Assembly: GCA_902604305.1 (NCBI GenBank)
Contig: CACKXS010000001.1
Location: 1 to 64,000 of the forward strand
Length of the DNA: 64,000 bases
Direction of reading: 5' to 3'
From: an uncultured Pelagibacteraceae bacterium
Lineage (GTDB): Bacteria; Pseudomonadota; Alphaproteobacteria; Pelagibacterales; Pelagibacteraceae
A program made the position numbers and the translations under genes. Shown here piece by piece: positions 47,675-58,311 of this stretch. The notes under the pieces were generated by a model. That model worked only from the letters and a program-made list of their open reading frames with translations. It was not told the origin of the DNA and searched no databases. Every line of letters begins with the position of its first letter. The stretch's first letter is position 1.

Positions 47675-49329
47675 AAGATGAACTAATATTTTGTCCACTT
47701 GGTGGATCTGGTGAAATAGGCATGAATATGAATTTATATGCATATGGAAAACCTGATTCACAAAAATGGATCATAGTTGATGTTGGAGTTACATTTGCAG
47801 ATGATAGTTTGCCAGGAATAGATTTAATATATGCAGACCCAGGTTTTATTGTTGATAAAAAAGATAATTTATTAGGTATTGTTTTAACTCATGCTCATGA
47901 GGATCACATCGGAGCTATAACTTATGTGTGGAAAAAATTAAAATGTAAAATTTATGCAACACCATTTACTGCTGCTTTAGTTACTGAAAAATTTAAGGAA
48001 AAAAAAATTGATATTATTCCTTATTTAAAAATTGTTAAATTAAATGGAACAATTGATCTTAATCCATTTAAAATAGAGTTCGTAACTTTAACTCACTCAA
48101 TACTTGAACCGAATGGTTTAAAAATTGATACTCCAGCTGGAACTATTTTTCATACAGGAGATTGGAAAGTTGACCCTAATCCCTTGGTAGGTAAAAACAT
48201 TAATCAAGAGAAGCTAAAAAAAATTGGAGATAGCGGTGTTTTGGCAATGATATGCGACTCAACAAATGTTTTTAGTATAGGGCGAGCTGGTTCGGAAGCT
48301 GACGTAAGGAAAAACATGCTTAATGTTATGTCACGACAAAAAAAAAAAATCTTAGTGACTTCTTTTGCTTCTAATGTTGCTAGAATGGAAACTGTATTTT
48401 TCTGTGCAGAGAAGATTGGTAGGCATATATCGTTAGTTGGTAGATCAATGCAAAGAATTTACAAAGCTGCTAGACAATGTGGCTATCTTCAAAATGTTAT
48501 AGAACCTCTTGATCCAAGAGATACAAAAAATTTAGCAAGAGATAAAATTGTTTATCTCTGTACCGGTAGTCAAGGAGAGCCTATGGGAGCGCTAAACAGA
48601 ATTTCAAATTTTACACATCCAGATGTATTTATTGAAAAAGATGATACAGTTATATTTTCATCCAAAATAATACCCGGTAATGTTAGAAAACATTATAATG
48701 TTCATAACAAACTGTTAAAAGATGGTATAAATGTTATTACCGAAGAAACTGAGTTTGTTCATGTCTCTGGTCATCCAAATAGAGAAGATTTAAAAGATAT
48801 GTATAATTGGATTAAACCCAATTGTCTTATACCAGTACACGGTGAGCATAGACACATGAAAGAACAAATCAATTTTGCTCGTGAAATGAAAATTCCATCC
48901 CCAGTTCAAGTAGAAAATGGAGATATAGTGAAAATTTATCCAGGTAACAAACCATATGTTTATGATAAAGCACCAAATGGCAGATTGTGTGTTGATGGAG
49001 AAATTTCAATAGAAGAAGATTCAATTTTTATTAAAGAAAGAAAAAATTTGGCTAATAACGGATTTATTGACTTAACTCTGATTATTTCAAATAAAGGAGT
49101 TTTAAGTAGCAAACCTCTGTTAAACATTAAAGGTTTACCAATTTTTGAAAAAGATGAATTTTTTGATGGATTAGAAGAAGAAGTATTAAAACTTACCAAA
49201 ACATTTTCTTTAAAAAATAGCAAACAATATGAAAATTTAATTGAAGGACTAAAAAAAACATGCAGAAAATATGCAAAAGAAAAAACTGGAAAAAAACCAA
49301 TAACTAATATTAATGTGATAAGAATATAA
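47671..49329 (+). CDS. rnj: ribonuclease J
   Basis: A 552-aa metallo-beta-lactamase/beta-CASP nuclease for RNA processing and decay. The metal motif is HAHEDH (His74, His76, Asp78, His79), and the beta-CASP signature includes SGHPNREDL and PVHGEHRHM near residues 365-392. The C-terminal domain, about 100 residues, is present. Length is standard. It starts within coaX and is followed 3 bases later by proS. Confidence 0.94.
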   Translation: MKDELIFCPLGGSGEIGMNMNLYAYGKPDSQKWIIVDVGVTFADDSLPGIDLIYADPGFIVDKKDNLLGIVLTHAHEDHIGAITYVWKKLKCKIYATPFTAALVTEKFKEKKIDIIPYLKIVKLNGTIDLNPFKIEFVTLTHSILEPNGLKIDTPAGTIFHTGDWKVDPNPLVGKNINQEKLKKIGDSGVLAMICDSTNVFSIGRAGSEADVRKNMLNVMSRQKKKILVTSFASNVARMETVFFCAEKIGRHISLVGRSMQRIYKAARQCGYLQNVIEPLDPRDTKNLARDKIVYLCTGSQGEPMGALNRISNFTHPDVFIEKDDTVIFSSKIIPGNVRKHYNVHNKLLKDGINVITEETEFVHVSGHPNREDLKDMYNWIKPNCLIPVHGEHRHMKEQINFAREMKIPSPVQVENGDIVKIYPGNKPYVYDKAPNGRLCVDGEISIEEDSIFIKERKNLANNGFIDLTLIISNKGVLSSKPLLNIKGLPIFEKDEFFDGLEEEVLKLTKTFSLKNSKQYENLIEGLKKTCRKYAKEKTGKKPITNINVIRI

Positions 49330-49332
49330 CAA

Positions 49333-50658
49333 ATGCTCTTTTCAAAATCATTTATACCAATTTTAAAGAATAATCCTTCTGAAGCTGTAATCAAATCTCA
49401 TCAACTAATGCTTAGAATTGGAATGATAAAACAATCCTCAGCTGGCATATACTCATGGTTACCACTTGGATTTAAGGTAATGAAAAAAATAGAACAAATT
49501 GTTCGAGAAGAGCAGGATAGAATTGGTGTTCAGGAAATTTTAATGCCTACTATTCAGTCCAGTGAAATTTGGAAAGAAAGTGGCAGATATGAAGACTATG
49601 GTGAGGAAATGTTAAGAATTAAAGACAGACAAAACAGAGAAATGCTATATGGACCAACTAATGAAGAATTAATAACTGATATATTCAGAACAAGCATAAA
49701 GTCTTACAAATCTCTACCACAACTTCTTTATCATATTCAGTGGAAATTTAGAGATGAACTAAGACCTAGATTTGGAATAATGAGGTGTCGAGAGTTTTAT
49801 ATGAAAGATGCATATTCCTTTGACTTAAATGATGAAGAAGCAAATTTTTCGTATAATAAATTTTTTCTTTCTTATTTACGTACTTTTAAAAGATTAAACT
49901 TATCCGCAATACCAATGGCAGCAGATACAGGACCAATAGGAGGTAATCTATCACATGAATTCATTATTCTAGCAGAAACTGGCGAAAGTAAAATTTATAC
50001 TGATAAAAGAATATTTGATGTTAGTAGCGATAATACAAAATTAGAAAAGAAATCATTAAATGAGCTAAGAGAAAAATTTCAAAAATTTTATGCAGTCACT
50101 GATGAAAAATTTGACAAAGTTGAATTCGAAAAGAATGTACCTGAAGAATTTAGGCTGCATACAAAAGGAATTGAAGTAGGACATATTTTTTATTTTGGAG
50201 ATAAATATTCAAAACCAATGAATGCTTCTGTAGATTTTCAAGGTAAAAAAGAATTTGTTAAAATGGGTTCATACGGCGTAGGTGTTTCTAGATTGGTTGG
50301 AGCAATAATTGAGGCAAAATATGATGAAAAAAATGAAATTATGAATTGGCCTATTTCAGTATCACCTTATGAATGTGCAATTATCCCACTTATAAGTAAA
50401 AATGATAATTCTAATTTAGAAAAGGCTAATAATATCTATAAATATTTAGAAGAAAAGAAAGTTGATACAATAATAGACGACACAGAAGAAAATTTTTCTT
50501 CAAAAATAAAAAAATTTAATCTAATAGGAATACCATTTCAAATTATGATTGGTAAAAAAACAGAAGGTAATTTATTTGAATTCAACGAAGTTGGAAAAGA
50601 AACAAAAAAATTATCCATAGAAGATATAGCTAAAATTATAATTAATAAAAAAAAATAA
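49333..50658 (+). CDS. proS: prolyl-tRNA synthetase, short alphaproteobacterial type
   Basis: A 441-aa class II synthetase. Motif 2 is FRDELRPRFGIMRCREFYMKD (about residues 136-156; key Arg, Glu, Phe), motif 3 GSYGVGVSRLVGAI near 313-326, and the anticodon-binding domain is C-terminal. The middle INS editing domain of the long bacterial ProS is missing, as is usual for alphaproteobacteria, so alanine mischarging must be handled otherwise. It is two bases from lolC. Confidence 0.95.
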   Translation: MLFSKSFIPILKNNPSEAVIKSHQLMLRIGMIKQSSAGIYSWLPLGFKVMKKIEQIVREEQDRIGVQEILMPTIQSSEIWKESGRYEDYGEEMLRIKDRQNREMLYGPTNEELITDIFRTSIKSYKSLPQLLYHIQWKFRDELRPRFGIMRCREFYMKDAYSFDLNDEEANFSYNKFFLSYLRTFKRLNLSAIPMAADTGPIGGNLSHEFIILAETGESKIYTDKRIFDVSSDNTKLEKKSLNELREKFQKFYAVTDEKFDKVEFEKNVPEEFRLHTKGIEVGHIFYFGDKYSKPMNASVDFQGKKEFVKMGSYGVGVSRLVGAIIEAKYDEKNEIMNWPISVSPYECAIIPLISKNDNSNLEKANNIYKYLEEKKVDTIIDDTEENFSSKIKKFNLIGIPFQIMIGKKTEGNLFEFNEVGKETKKLSIEDIAKIIINKKK

Positions 50659-50659
50659 A

Positions 50660-51889
50660 TTGATTTCACAATTAGAAAAAGAAATTACTCTACGTTATTT
50701 AAAAACTAGAAAAAAAGATGGATTTTTAAATATAATTTCTATTTTTTCTTTCATAGGAATAAGCCTTGGTGTTGCAGTTCTAATTATCGTCATGTCTGTT
50801 ATGAATGGATTTAGAACAGAGCTAGTGGAAAAAATTGTTGGTTTCAATGCACATTCAGTAATAAAACCTTATGAAAATCCAATAGATGAAAATCTATTTA
50901 ATAATAAAGAGTTAATTTCATTATCAAAAACAATTGTTTACAGTAATAGTGGTGAGGGTGTTTTAATAAATAAGGATTATACCAAAGGATTATTATTAAG
51001 AGGTTATTTAACTGATGATTTTAAAAAACTTTCTGTAGTAAAAAATATCAATTTTAATGGTAACAAAAAACTTAATTCAAAATTTATATCGATAGGAAAA
51101 GAACTTAGTTTTAATTATGACATTAAAATTGGTGACAAATTATTAATTATGTCTCCAACAGGTGTGCAAACAATCGTCGGCAATCTTCCAAAACAAGAAG
51201 CATATATAGTTGATTCTATTTTTGATAGTGATATTGCTGATTTTGATCTAAATGTTGCTTTTATCAATCTAATTGATTTAGAAAATTTATTTGATTTAGA
51301 AAGTTCAAAAAGAAATTTAGAAATTTATTTAAAAAATCCAAAAAATATAGAGTTAGCAAAAAATAAATTAGAAAAAGTTTTTAAAGATTACTATGTTTTT
51401 ACATGGGCAGATTTAAATAAATCATTATTTTCAGCCTTAAAAGTAGAAAGAAATGTTATGTTTATAATACTTTCATTAATAATTATTGTTGCTGCATTTA
51501 ATATAATTTCAGGCTTAACTATTTTAGTAAAAAATAAAACAAGAGAAATTGCTATACTAAAATCCATCGGAGTTCTTAATAAATCAATTTCCAAAATTTT
51601 TTTTATGGTTGGTTTTTTAATTGGATCATTAGCAACATTATTCGGAATATTATTAGGAATATTATTTTCTTACTATATAGAAAATATTAGATTGTTTTTA
51701 AGTGATGTTTTTAATATTAGCATTTTTCCAGAAGAAATATATTTTTTAAGTAAAATGCCATCTGAAATTAACATTAGTTCAATTCTAATAATTGGAATTT
51801 GTTCAATTTTTATAACAATTATTGTTTCTATTTACCCAGCCATAAAAGCTTCTAGAATGAATACAGTTAAGGCATTAAAATATGAATAA
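50660..51889 (+). CDS. lolC: lipoprotein-releasing ABC transporter permease
   Basis: A 409-aa permease of the LolC/LolE type starting at TTG 50660, one base after proS. The N-terminal EKEITLRYLKTRKKDGF precedes the first span (about residues 26-48), then a large periplasmic domain and three C-terminal spans of the FtsX/MacB fold. It releases outer-membrane lipoproteins from the inner membrane with LolD. Only one permease gene is present, so it probably acts as a homodimer (LolF-like). Overlaps lolD by 8 bases. Confidence 0.92.
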   Translation: MISQLEKEITLRYLKTRKKDGFLNIISIFSFIGISLGVAVLIIVMSVMNGFRTELVEKIVGFNAHSVIKPYENPIDENLFNNKELISLSKTIVYSNSGEGVLINKDYTKGLLLRGYLTDDFKKLSVVKNINFNGNKKLNSKFISIGKELSFNYDIKIGDKLLIMSPTGVQTIVGNLPKQEAYIVDSIFDSDIADFDLNVAFINLIDLENLFDLESSKRNLEIYLKNPKNIELAKNKLEKVFKDYYVFTWADLNKSLFSALKVERNVMFIILSLIIIVAAFNIISGLTILVKNKTREIAILKSIGVLNKSISKIFFMVGFLIGSLATLFGILLGILFSYYIENIRLFLSDVFNISIFPEEIYFLSKMPSEINISSILIIGICSIFITIIVSIYPAIKASRMNTVKALKYE

Positions 51890-52574
51890 TTTAATTGAGT
51901 TAAAAGGACTTGTAAAAAATTATAACAAGAAGAAAAAAATTAAAGTATTAAATAAGATTAATTTTTCATTTAAAGCAGGAAAAATATATTCATTAATGGG
52001 CCCATCTGGTTCTGGTAAATCAACTCTTCTTAACTTATTATCTTTAATTGACACGCCAAGTTCAGGAGTAATAAAAATATCAAATAAAATAATAAATCAT
52101 TCATTCAAATCCTTTAATGATAATTTAAGAGCAAATAAAATAGGAATAATTTATCAAGATAACAATCTATTATCTGATTTTACAACATTAGAAAATGTAT
52201 ACTTTGCAAGACTCTCTGTTGATGAAAATAAAAATAAAGCATTAGTTGATGCTAAAAAATTAATTAGAAAACTAGGATTATTAAATCGATTAAACCATCT
52301 TGCATCAGAACTATCTGGAGGTGAAATGCAAAGAGTTGCAATTGCTAGGGCTTTAATTAATTCACCTGAGATTATACTTGCAGATGAACCCACAGGAAGC
52401 CTTGATTTAAGAAATGCAAAGGAAGTTTTTAAAATTTTACTTAAGTTAAAAAATAAAAATAGATTAATAATATTTGCAACTCACAATAGATTTTTTGCTA
52501 ATATGGCTGATTGTAAAATAGAACTAATTAGTGGTAAAATAAAAAAAACCTCTAATGCCAGAATCAAATACTAA
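51882..52574 (+). CDS. lolD: lipoprotein-releasing ABC transporter ATPase
   Basis: A 230-aa ABC ATPase. Walker A GPSGSGKS at residues 40-47, signature LSGGEMQRVAIARAL near 143-157, and Walker B IILADEPTGSLD near 164-175. It drives LolC. The last 20 bases overlap the start of dnaE, which is read in a different frame. Confidence 0.94.
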   Translation: MNNLIELKGLVKNYNKKKKIKVLNKINFSFKAGKIYSLMGPSGSGKSTLLNLLSLIDTPSSGVIKISNKIINHSFKSFNDNLRANKIGIIYQDNNLLSDFTTLENVYFARLSVDENKNKALVDAKKLIRKLGLLNRLNHLASELSGGEMQRVAIARALINSPEIILADEPTGSLDLRNAKEVFKILLKLKNKNRLIIFATHNRFFANMADCKIELISGKIKKTSNARIKY

Positions 52575-55500
52575 TATATTCAATCATCTAAAAATACATA
52601 CGCAGTATTCAATATGTGAAGGAGCTATTAAAATTGATGATTTAAAAAATTATTGCAAAGATAATAAAATTAAATCAATTGGATTATCAGATACTTCAAA
52701 TCTTTGTGGATCACTTGAGTTTTCAGAAAATCTATCGAAATCAGGAACCCAACCAATAATTGGCACACAAATACTATTTAATTATAATGGAGAGCTAGGC
52801 TTATTGCCTCTAATTGCAAAATCAGAAGCTGGATATAGAAAAATTGTTGAACTATCTTCTAAATCTTATTTAGAAAATAGCGATAGCTCTGAGCCACAAT
52901 GTAAATTTGAAAATTTATTAGAAGAACCTGATGGAGTTATTATATTTAGTGGATCAATTAATGGATTAATTGGAAATTTATTTAATAAAGGTAAAATTAG
53001 CGAAATTGAAGAGATTTATAAAATAATTAAAAAAAACTATAAAAATGATTTTTATTTAGAAATACAAAGACATGATGATCGTAATGAAAAATCCTTTGAA
53101 AATTTTAATTTAAATCTTTCTAAAAAATTAGATCTACCAATAATCGCAACTCACGAAATATATTATTTGGATAAGTCTATGCATGATGCTCACGAAGCCC
53201 TAATTTGTATTGGTCAAAAAGCTTATTTAAATGATAAAAACAGAATATCTTTTTCAAACCAACATTATTTAAAATCTTCTGATGAAATGAAAAAGTTATT
53301 TGATGATTTACCTGAAGCATTAGAAAATAATTATAATTTACCATTAAAATGTAGTTTTAGACCTATGTCTTCAAAACCAATACTTCCAAATATAAGCTCA
53401 GAAAAAAGTGGTAATGCTGATCAAACATTGTTTTCAATAAGCGAAGAGGGATTACTTAATAAATTTTTAAATGTTTTTAAAATACCTAAAGATAAAATCC
53501 AATCTAATAATCAATTTAAAATTTATAAAGAAAGATTAGATCATGAATTAAAAATTATTACTGAAATGAAATACTCTAGTTATTTTTTAATTGTTTCAGA
53601 TTATATTAAATGGGCAAAGAATAATGATATTCCAGTTGGACCTGGCAGAGGATCTGGTGCTGGATCTTTAGTTGCTTGGTGTCTATCGATTACTGATCTC
53701 GATCCAATTAAATTTAATTTAATTTTTGAAAGATTTTTAAATCCAGATCGTATTTCAATGCCTGACTTCGATATAGATTTTTGTGAGGAAAAAAGAGATT
53801 TAGTTTTTGAATATTTAAATAAAAAATACAAAGATAGTGTAGCTCATATAATAACATTTGGTAAATTAAAAGCTCGAATGGTGATAAGAGATGTTGGTCG
53901 AGTTATAGGACTACCCTATGGATTTGTAGATAGTATTTCAAAAATGATACCTTTTGACCCTTCAAGACCTCAAACTTTAACTGAATGTATAAATAATGAG
54001 CCAAGACTTCAAAAATTAATAAGAGAAGATGCAAGAGTTAAAAAATTAATTGATCTATCGTTAAAACTTGAAGGACTAAATAGAAATGTCGCTACTCATG
54101 CTGCCGGTGTTGTTATAGCAGATAAAAAATTAACTGACACTGTTCCTTTATACAAAGATGCTTCATCTGATTTATTATTGCCATCAACACAATTTGATAT
54201 GTACTCAGCCGAAAATGCAGGATTGATTAAATTTGATTTTTTAGGCCTTAAAACTTTAACAGTAATTAATAAGACACAAAAACTAATTAATAAAAAAAAT
54301 AAAGACTTTAAAATAGATAATATAAACTATGAAGATCAAAAGGTTTTTGATTTACTTAGCTCAGGAAATACAGTTGGTTTATTCCAATTAGAGAGCTCTG
54401 GTATGAGAGATGCTTTAATAAATATGAGACCTAACCATTTGGAAGATATTATAGCTTTAGTAGCCTTATATAGACCTGGACCAATGAGCAACATACCAAC
54501 ATATAATGATTGCAAACATGGGATACAAAAACCAGATTATTTACATCCATTATTGGAGGATATTTTAAAACCAACTTATGGAGTAATTATTTATCAAGAA
54601 CAAGTTATGCAAATAGCACAACAACTTTCAGGCTTTACAGCTGGAGAAGCAGATATTTTGAGAAGAGCAATGGGGAAAAAGAAAAGAGCAGAATTAGAAA
54701 AGCAAAAGCAAAGATTTATAGAAGGAGCAGTAAAAAATAAAATAAGCAAGGAGGTTGCTGCTGGTATTTTTTTAAAAATTGAACCATTTGCAGAATATGG
54801 GTTTAATAAAAGCCATGCAGCCGCGTATGCAATAATTGCTTATCAAACAGCATATTTAAAAAAATATTTTCCTAATGAGTTTTTTGCAGCATCAATGACT
54901 ATGGATATTTCAAATCAAAACAAATTAAGTGAGTTTTATGAAGAACTTAAGAGATTGAATATTAATATTGTAAGACCAGATATTAATAAATGTTTTGCTG
55001 ATTTTAGATCAGATGAAAAAAATTTTTATTATGCATTAGGATCCATTAAAAGTGTTGGTTTTGATGCTATATCAAATATTGTAAATGAAAGGAATAAAAA
55101 TGGAAATTTTAAGTCAATTAGAGATTTTATTCAAAGAGTAAATCCAAAGGATATAAATAAACTTCAACTAGAAGGACTGGTTAAAGCAGGAGCATTTGAT
55201 AGCATTAATCAAAATAGACTATCATTATTTAATTCAATACCAAATTTAATATTAAAATCAAAAAATATTTTTGAAAATAGAGCATCTAATCAAAATGATT
55301 TATTTGATCTCGATGAAACAGACGCTAAAAGAGATGATGATTTAATAACAAATTTTAAAGATTGGAAATTCGAAGAAAGACTTGCCAAAGAATTCGAGTC
55401 TGTTGGTTTTTTTATTTCAGACCATCCCATTAATCAATTTAAAGAAATTTTTAATGATTATAAAATTAAAGATTATAAATTTTTTTTGTCAGATGATTCA

Positions 55501-55977
55501 AACAATCAAAGTAATATAGCTGCCACAATTCTTAAAATTCAGGAAAGAAAAACATCAAAAGGAAACCCTTACGCAATAGTAAAACTTACCGATTTATCAA
55601 GTGTGTTTGAGTTATTTATATTTTCAGATGTTCTTGAGTCAAACCGTAATATTCTAGTAGAGGGTAATTCTTTACTATTAAATTTGAATAAAAATTTAAA
55701 CGATAGTGATAATAGATTTAAAAGAATAAACGTAAATAAACTTTCTCTGATAAAAGAATTATTTAATAAGCCTATACCAAATATAGAAGTAGACATTTAC
55801 AATATTGAAGAAATCTCAAAATTAAAAATGATTAATGAAGAAGGAAACACAGGCATAGTATTGAACGTAAATGACAAAGGAAACACAATTTCATTCAAAT
55901 TAAAAAAAAAAAGAAAAGTAGATAGAAATTCATTAAATTTAATTAAAAAAGAGGGGTTTTCTTCAAAAATTAATTAA
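52555..55977 (+). CDS. dnaE: DNA polymerase III alpha subunit
   Basis: A 1140-aa replicative polymerase. The N-terminal PHP domain begins HLKIHTQYSICEGA (from about residue 11). The palm carries GPGRGSGAGSLVAW and the catalytic Asp404 and Asp406 in PDFDIDF. The tau- and clamp-binding parts and an OB-fold follow in the last 250 residues. ATG 52555 overlaps lolD by 20 bases; a shorter start is not needed. It ends the long same-strand run that begins at nuoA. Confidence 0.96.
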   Translation: MPESNTNIFNHLKIHTQYSICEGAIKIDDLKNYCKDNKIKSIGLSDTSNLCGSLEFSENLSKSGTQPIIGTQILFNYNGELGLLPLIAKSEAGYRKIVELSSKSYLENSDSSEPQCKFENLLEEPDGVIIFSGSINGLIGNLFNKGKISEIEEIYKIIKKNYKNDFYLEIQRHDDRNEKSFENFNLNLSKKLDLPIIATHEIYYLDKSMHDAHEALICIGQKAYLNDKNRISFSNQHYLKSSDEMKKLFDDLPEALENNYNLPLKCSFRPMSSKPILPNISSEKSGNADQTLFSISEEGLLNKFLNVFKIPKDKIQSNNQFKIYKERLDHELKIITEMKYSSYFLIVSDYIKWAKNNDIPVGPGRGSGAGSLVAWCLSITDLDPIKFNLIFERFLNPDRISMPDFDIDFCEEKRDLVFEYLNKKYKDSVAHIITFGKLKARMVIRDVGRVIGLPYGFVDSISKMIPFDPSRPQTLTECINNEPRLQKLIREDARVKKLIDLSLKLEGLNRNVATHAAGVVIADKKLTDTVPLYKDASSDLLLPSTQFDMYSAENAGLIKFDFLGLKTLTVINKTQKLINKKNKDFKIDNINYEDQKVFDLLSSGNTVGLFQLESSGMRDALINMRPNHLEDIIALVALYRPGPMSNIPTYNDCKHGIQKPDYLHPLLEDILKPTYGVIIYQEQVMQIAQQLSGFTAGEADILRRAMGKKKRAELEKQKQRFIEGAVKNKISKEVAAGIFLKIEPFAEYGFNKSHAAAYAIIAYQTAYLKKYFPNEFFAASMTMDISNQNKLSEFYEELKRLNINIVRPDINKCFADFRSDEKNFYYALGSIKSVGFDAISNIVNERNKNGNFKSIRDFIQRVNPKDINKLQLEGLVKAGAFDSINQNRLSLFNSIPNLILKSKNIFENRASNQNDLFDLDETDAKRDDDLITNFKDWKFEERLAKEFESVGFFISDHPINQFKEIFNDYKIKDYKFFLSDDSNNQSNIAATILKIQERKTSKGNPYAIVKLTDLSSVFELFIFSDVLESNRNILVEGNSLLLNLNKNLNDSDNRFKRINVNKLSLIKELFNKPIPNIEVDIYNIEEISKLKMINEEGNTGIVLNVNDKGNTISFKLKKKRKVDRNSLNLIKKEGFSSKIN

Positions 55978-56042
55978 AATAATACTTGTTAAAATATAAA
56001 TAAATTTGTAAATACCTTCATAAATTAATACGCACACAATAT

Positions 56043-56105
56043 TTGGTTTAACAGACCTCCGGTCCCAAAAGGGAAATAATTGTGGTGGCTTAACCGGGAA
56101 AATAT
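56043..56105 (+). promoter_or_regulatory. structured rpsB leader, candidate autoregulatory element
   Basis: In the 128 bases before rpsB, the last ~60 are GC-richer than the surroundings and can fold in competing ways. GACC (56054-56057) pairs with GGTC (56061-56064), or CCC (56064-56066) pairs with GGG (56071-56073) over AAAA. Alternatively CCGGT (56059-56063) pairs with ACCGG (56093-56097), which covers the ribosome binding site GGGA (56096-56099). This resembles ribosomal protein S2 leaders that block translation on binding S2, but I cannot match a named family by eye. Confidence 0.55.
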
Positions 56106-56897
56106 ATGAAGATACCAAACGTAACAATTCAACAATTATTAGAGGCAGGAGTTCATTTAGGGCACAAAACCTTAAGATGGAACCCAAAGATGAAGAGATA
56201 CATCTTTGGAAAAAGAGATTCTATTCATATTATTGATTTAACTCAAACATTAGAATTAATTAATGTTGCATTAGAAAAAATTTATAAAGTTATTTCTGAG
56301 AATGGAAAAATACTTTTTATTTCAACCAAAAAACAAGCTTCCGAGGCAATATCTGAATTAGCAAAAGAAACAGACCAATATTATGTTAATCATAGATGGC
56401 TAGGCGGTATGTTGACTAACTGGGGCACTATATCAAACTCTATAAAAAAACTAGAAAAATTAAATATAGATTTAGTGTCTGAAAATAGAGGTTTTACAAA
56501 AAAAGAATTACTTAAAATGAGTGTGCAAAGAGATAAGCTTCAAAAATCTTTAGGTGGAATAGCTGAAATGAAAAAAATTCCAGAATTAGTTTTTATAATT
56601 GATACGAATTATGAATCTCTAGCTATAAAAGAATCAATAAAATTAAATATCCCAATAATTGCTATTTTAGATTCAAACTCAAACCCTGAAGGTATTGAAT
56701 TTCCTATACCAGGAAACGATGATGCAAGAAGGTCAATAGATCTTTATTGTAGCTTAATCAAAGAAACTATAGATAACGCTAAAAAAGAAACTCCAGTTTC
56801 TCAAGAAAAAAAACCTGTAAGCACTGATAAAAAAAAACAAAAAAAAGCTACTGAAGAAAAAAAAGACAAGACAATTAAAAACAGTCCATTAAATTAA
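56106..56897 (+). CDS. rpsB: 30S ribosomal protein S2
   Basis: A 263-aa S2 protein. The N-terminal [19 protein letters not shown] (about residues 11-29) and [13 protein letters not shown] near 97-109 are the S2 signatures. The C-terminus has a Lys/Glu-rich extension of about 35 residues, as in several alphaproteobacteria. ATG 56106 lies 6 bases after GGGA within the structured leader. tsf follows 11 bases downstream. Confidence 0.97.
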   Translation: MKIPNVTIQQLLEAGVHLGHKTLRWNPKMKRYIFGKRDSIHIIDLTQTLELINVALEKIYKVISENGKILFISTKKQASEAISELAKETDQYYVNHRWLGGMLTNWGTISNSIKKLEKLNIDLVSENRGFTKKELLKMSVQRDKLQKSLGGIAEMKKIPELVFIIDTNYESLAIKESIKLNIPIIAILDSNSNPEGIEFPIPGNDDARRSIDLYCSLIKETIDNAKKETPVSQEKKPVSTDKKKQKKATEEKKDKTIKNSPLN

Positions 56898-56908
56898 TTT
56901 TAAAAAAA

Positions 56909-57760
56909 ATGAATGATTTAGAAAAAATCAAACAATTAAGACTATCTACAGGAGCAGGTTTTAAAGATTGTGGTTCTGCATTGAAAGAATCAGATGGTGA
57001 TTTAGATAAGGCAGTAGAGATATTAAGAGTAAAAGGAATTTCCAAAGCTTCAAAAAAAATGTCAAGAGTTGCAAATGAAGGTGTTATCGCTTTAAGTGGT
57101 GATAAAGAAAAAACTTCTATACTAGAAGTAAATTGTGAAACAGATTTTGTTGCTAAAAATAATGATTTTATTAATTTTGTAAAGGAACTAAGTGAAATTA
57201 ATAATTCTGTTAATTCAAATTTAGAAAAGTTAAATTCTTCATTAATGAAAAACAAAAAAAATGTTTCGGACAACCTAGTAGATATGATTGCTAAAATTGG
57301 AGAAAAAATTACTATAGGAAGATCAAAAACTTTAAATCACGATAATTCAATTAATTATTCTTATTTACATACAGTAGTTAAAGATAATTTATCAAAACTT
57401 GCAGTTGTAGCTTCAATCAGCTCACAAGAAAAATCGGAAAAAGTTGATTTATTTGGAAAGCAACTTTGTATGCATATTGCAGCACTAAACCCTATATCTG
57501 TAGATATTGATGGAATAAGCAAAGAGATTGTCGAAAAAGAGCGAGAACTTGTTACAGAAGAGTTAAAAAATTCAGGTAAAAATGAAGATATAGCAAAAAA
57601 GATTAGTTTTGGTAAAATGAAAAAGTTTAAAGAAGAAAATAGTTTGATGACACAACAGTGGGTAATAGAACCTAAAAAAAAAGTTCAGGATATTGTTAAT
57701 GAACTTGATATTAAAGACTTAAAAATTATTGAATTTTTTAGATTAAAAATTGGTGACTAA
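56909..57760 (+). CDS. tsf: elongation factor Ts
   Basis: A 283-aa nucleotide-exchange factor for EF-Tu. The N-terminal UBA domain has [18 protein letters not shown] (about residues 10-27) and the core shows [13 protein letters not shown] (about 75-87) and [10 protein letters not shown]. It ends TAATG, sharing a base with frr. pyrH, which commonly separates tsf and frr, is absent. Confidence 0.96.
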   Translation: MNDLEKIKQLRLSTGAGFKDCGSALKESDGDLDKAVEILRVKGISKASKKMSRVANEGVIALSGDKEKTSILEVNCETDFVAKNNDFINFVKELSEINNSVNSNLEKLNSSLMKNKKNVSDNLVDMIAKIGEKITIGRSKTLNHDNSINYSYLHTVVKDNLSKLAVVASISSQEKSEKVDLFGKQLCMHIAALNPISVDIDGISKEIVEKERELVTEELKNSGKNEDIAKKISFGKMKKFKEENSLMTQQWVIEPKKKVQDIVNELDIKDLKIIEFFRLKIGD

Positions 57761-58311
57761 TGTTTAACGACAGTAATTATATTCAAAAAATGAATAAAAC
57801 TTTTGAAGTTTTATTAAAAGAATTATCATCTTTAAGAACTGGTCGTGCCAATGCTAACATGTTAGATATAGTTAAAGTTGAAGTATACGGACAGAAAATG
57901 CCAATAAATCAATTGGCAAGCATTACAACACCTGAGCCTAGAATGATAAATATTCAAGTATGGGATCTAAATAATGTTTCCTTAATAGATTCATCTATAA
58001 AAAAATCTGAACTGGGCTTAAATCCACAAATAGATGGACAACTAATAAGACTTCCAATACCAGATTTAAGTGAAGAAAGAAGAAATGAAATGAAAAAACT
58101 TATTAAATCCATGGGTGAAAAATGTAAAATTTCAGTTAGAAATATAAGAAGGGAAGCTAATGATGAATTAAAAAAGTTATTAAAATCCAAAGAAATCAGT
58201 GAAGATGAAGAAAAAAAGTTCGAAAAAAAAATACAAACTATTACAGATGATCAAATAAAAAAAATTGATGAAAAAGTTATTTCTAAAGAATCTGAAATAA
58301 TGAAAATATGA
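57760..58311 (+). CDS. frr: ribosome recycling factor
   Basis: A 183-aa RRF with the three-helix domain and RTGRANANMLDIVKVEVYG (about residues 27-45), and IPDLSEERRNEMKKL near the middle. It dissociates post-termination ribosomes with EF-G. Overlaps tsf by one base and uppS by 4 bases (ATGA). Confidence 0.97.
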   Translation: MFNDSNYIQKMNKTFEVLLKELSSLRTGRANANMLDIVKVEVYGQKMPINQLASITTPEPRMINIQVWDLNNVSLIDSSIKKSELGLNPQIDGQLIRLPIPDLSEERRNEMKKLIKSMGEKCKISVRNIRREANDELKKLLKSKEISEDEEKKFEKKIQTITDDQIKKIDEKVISKESEIMKI

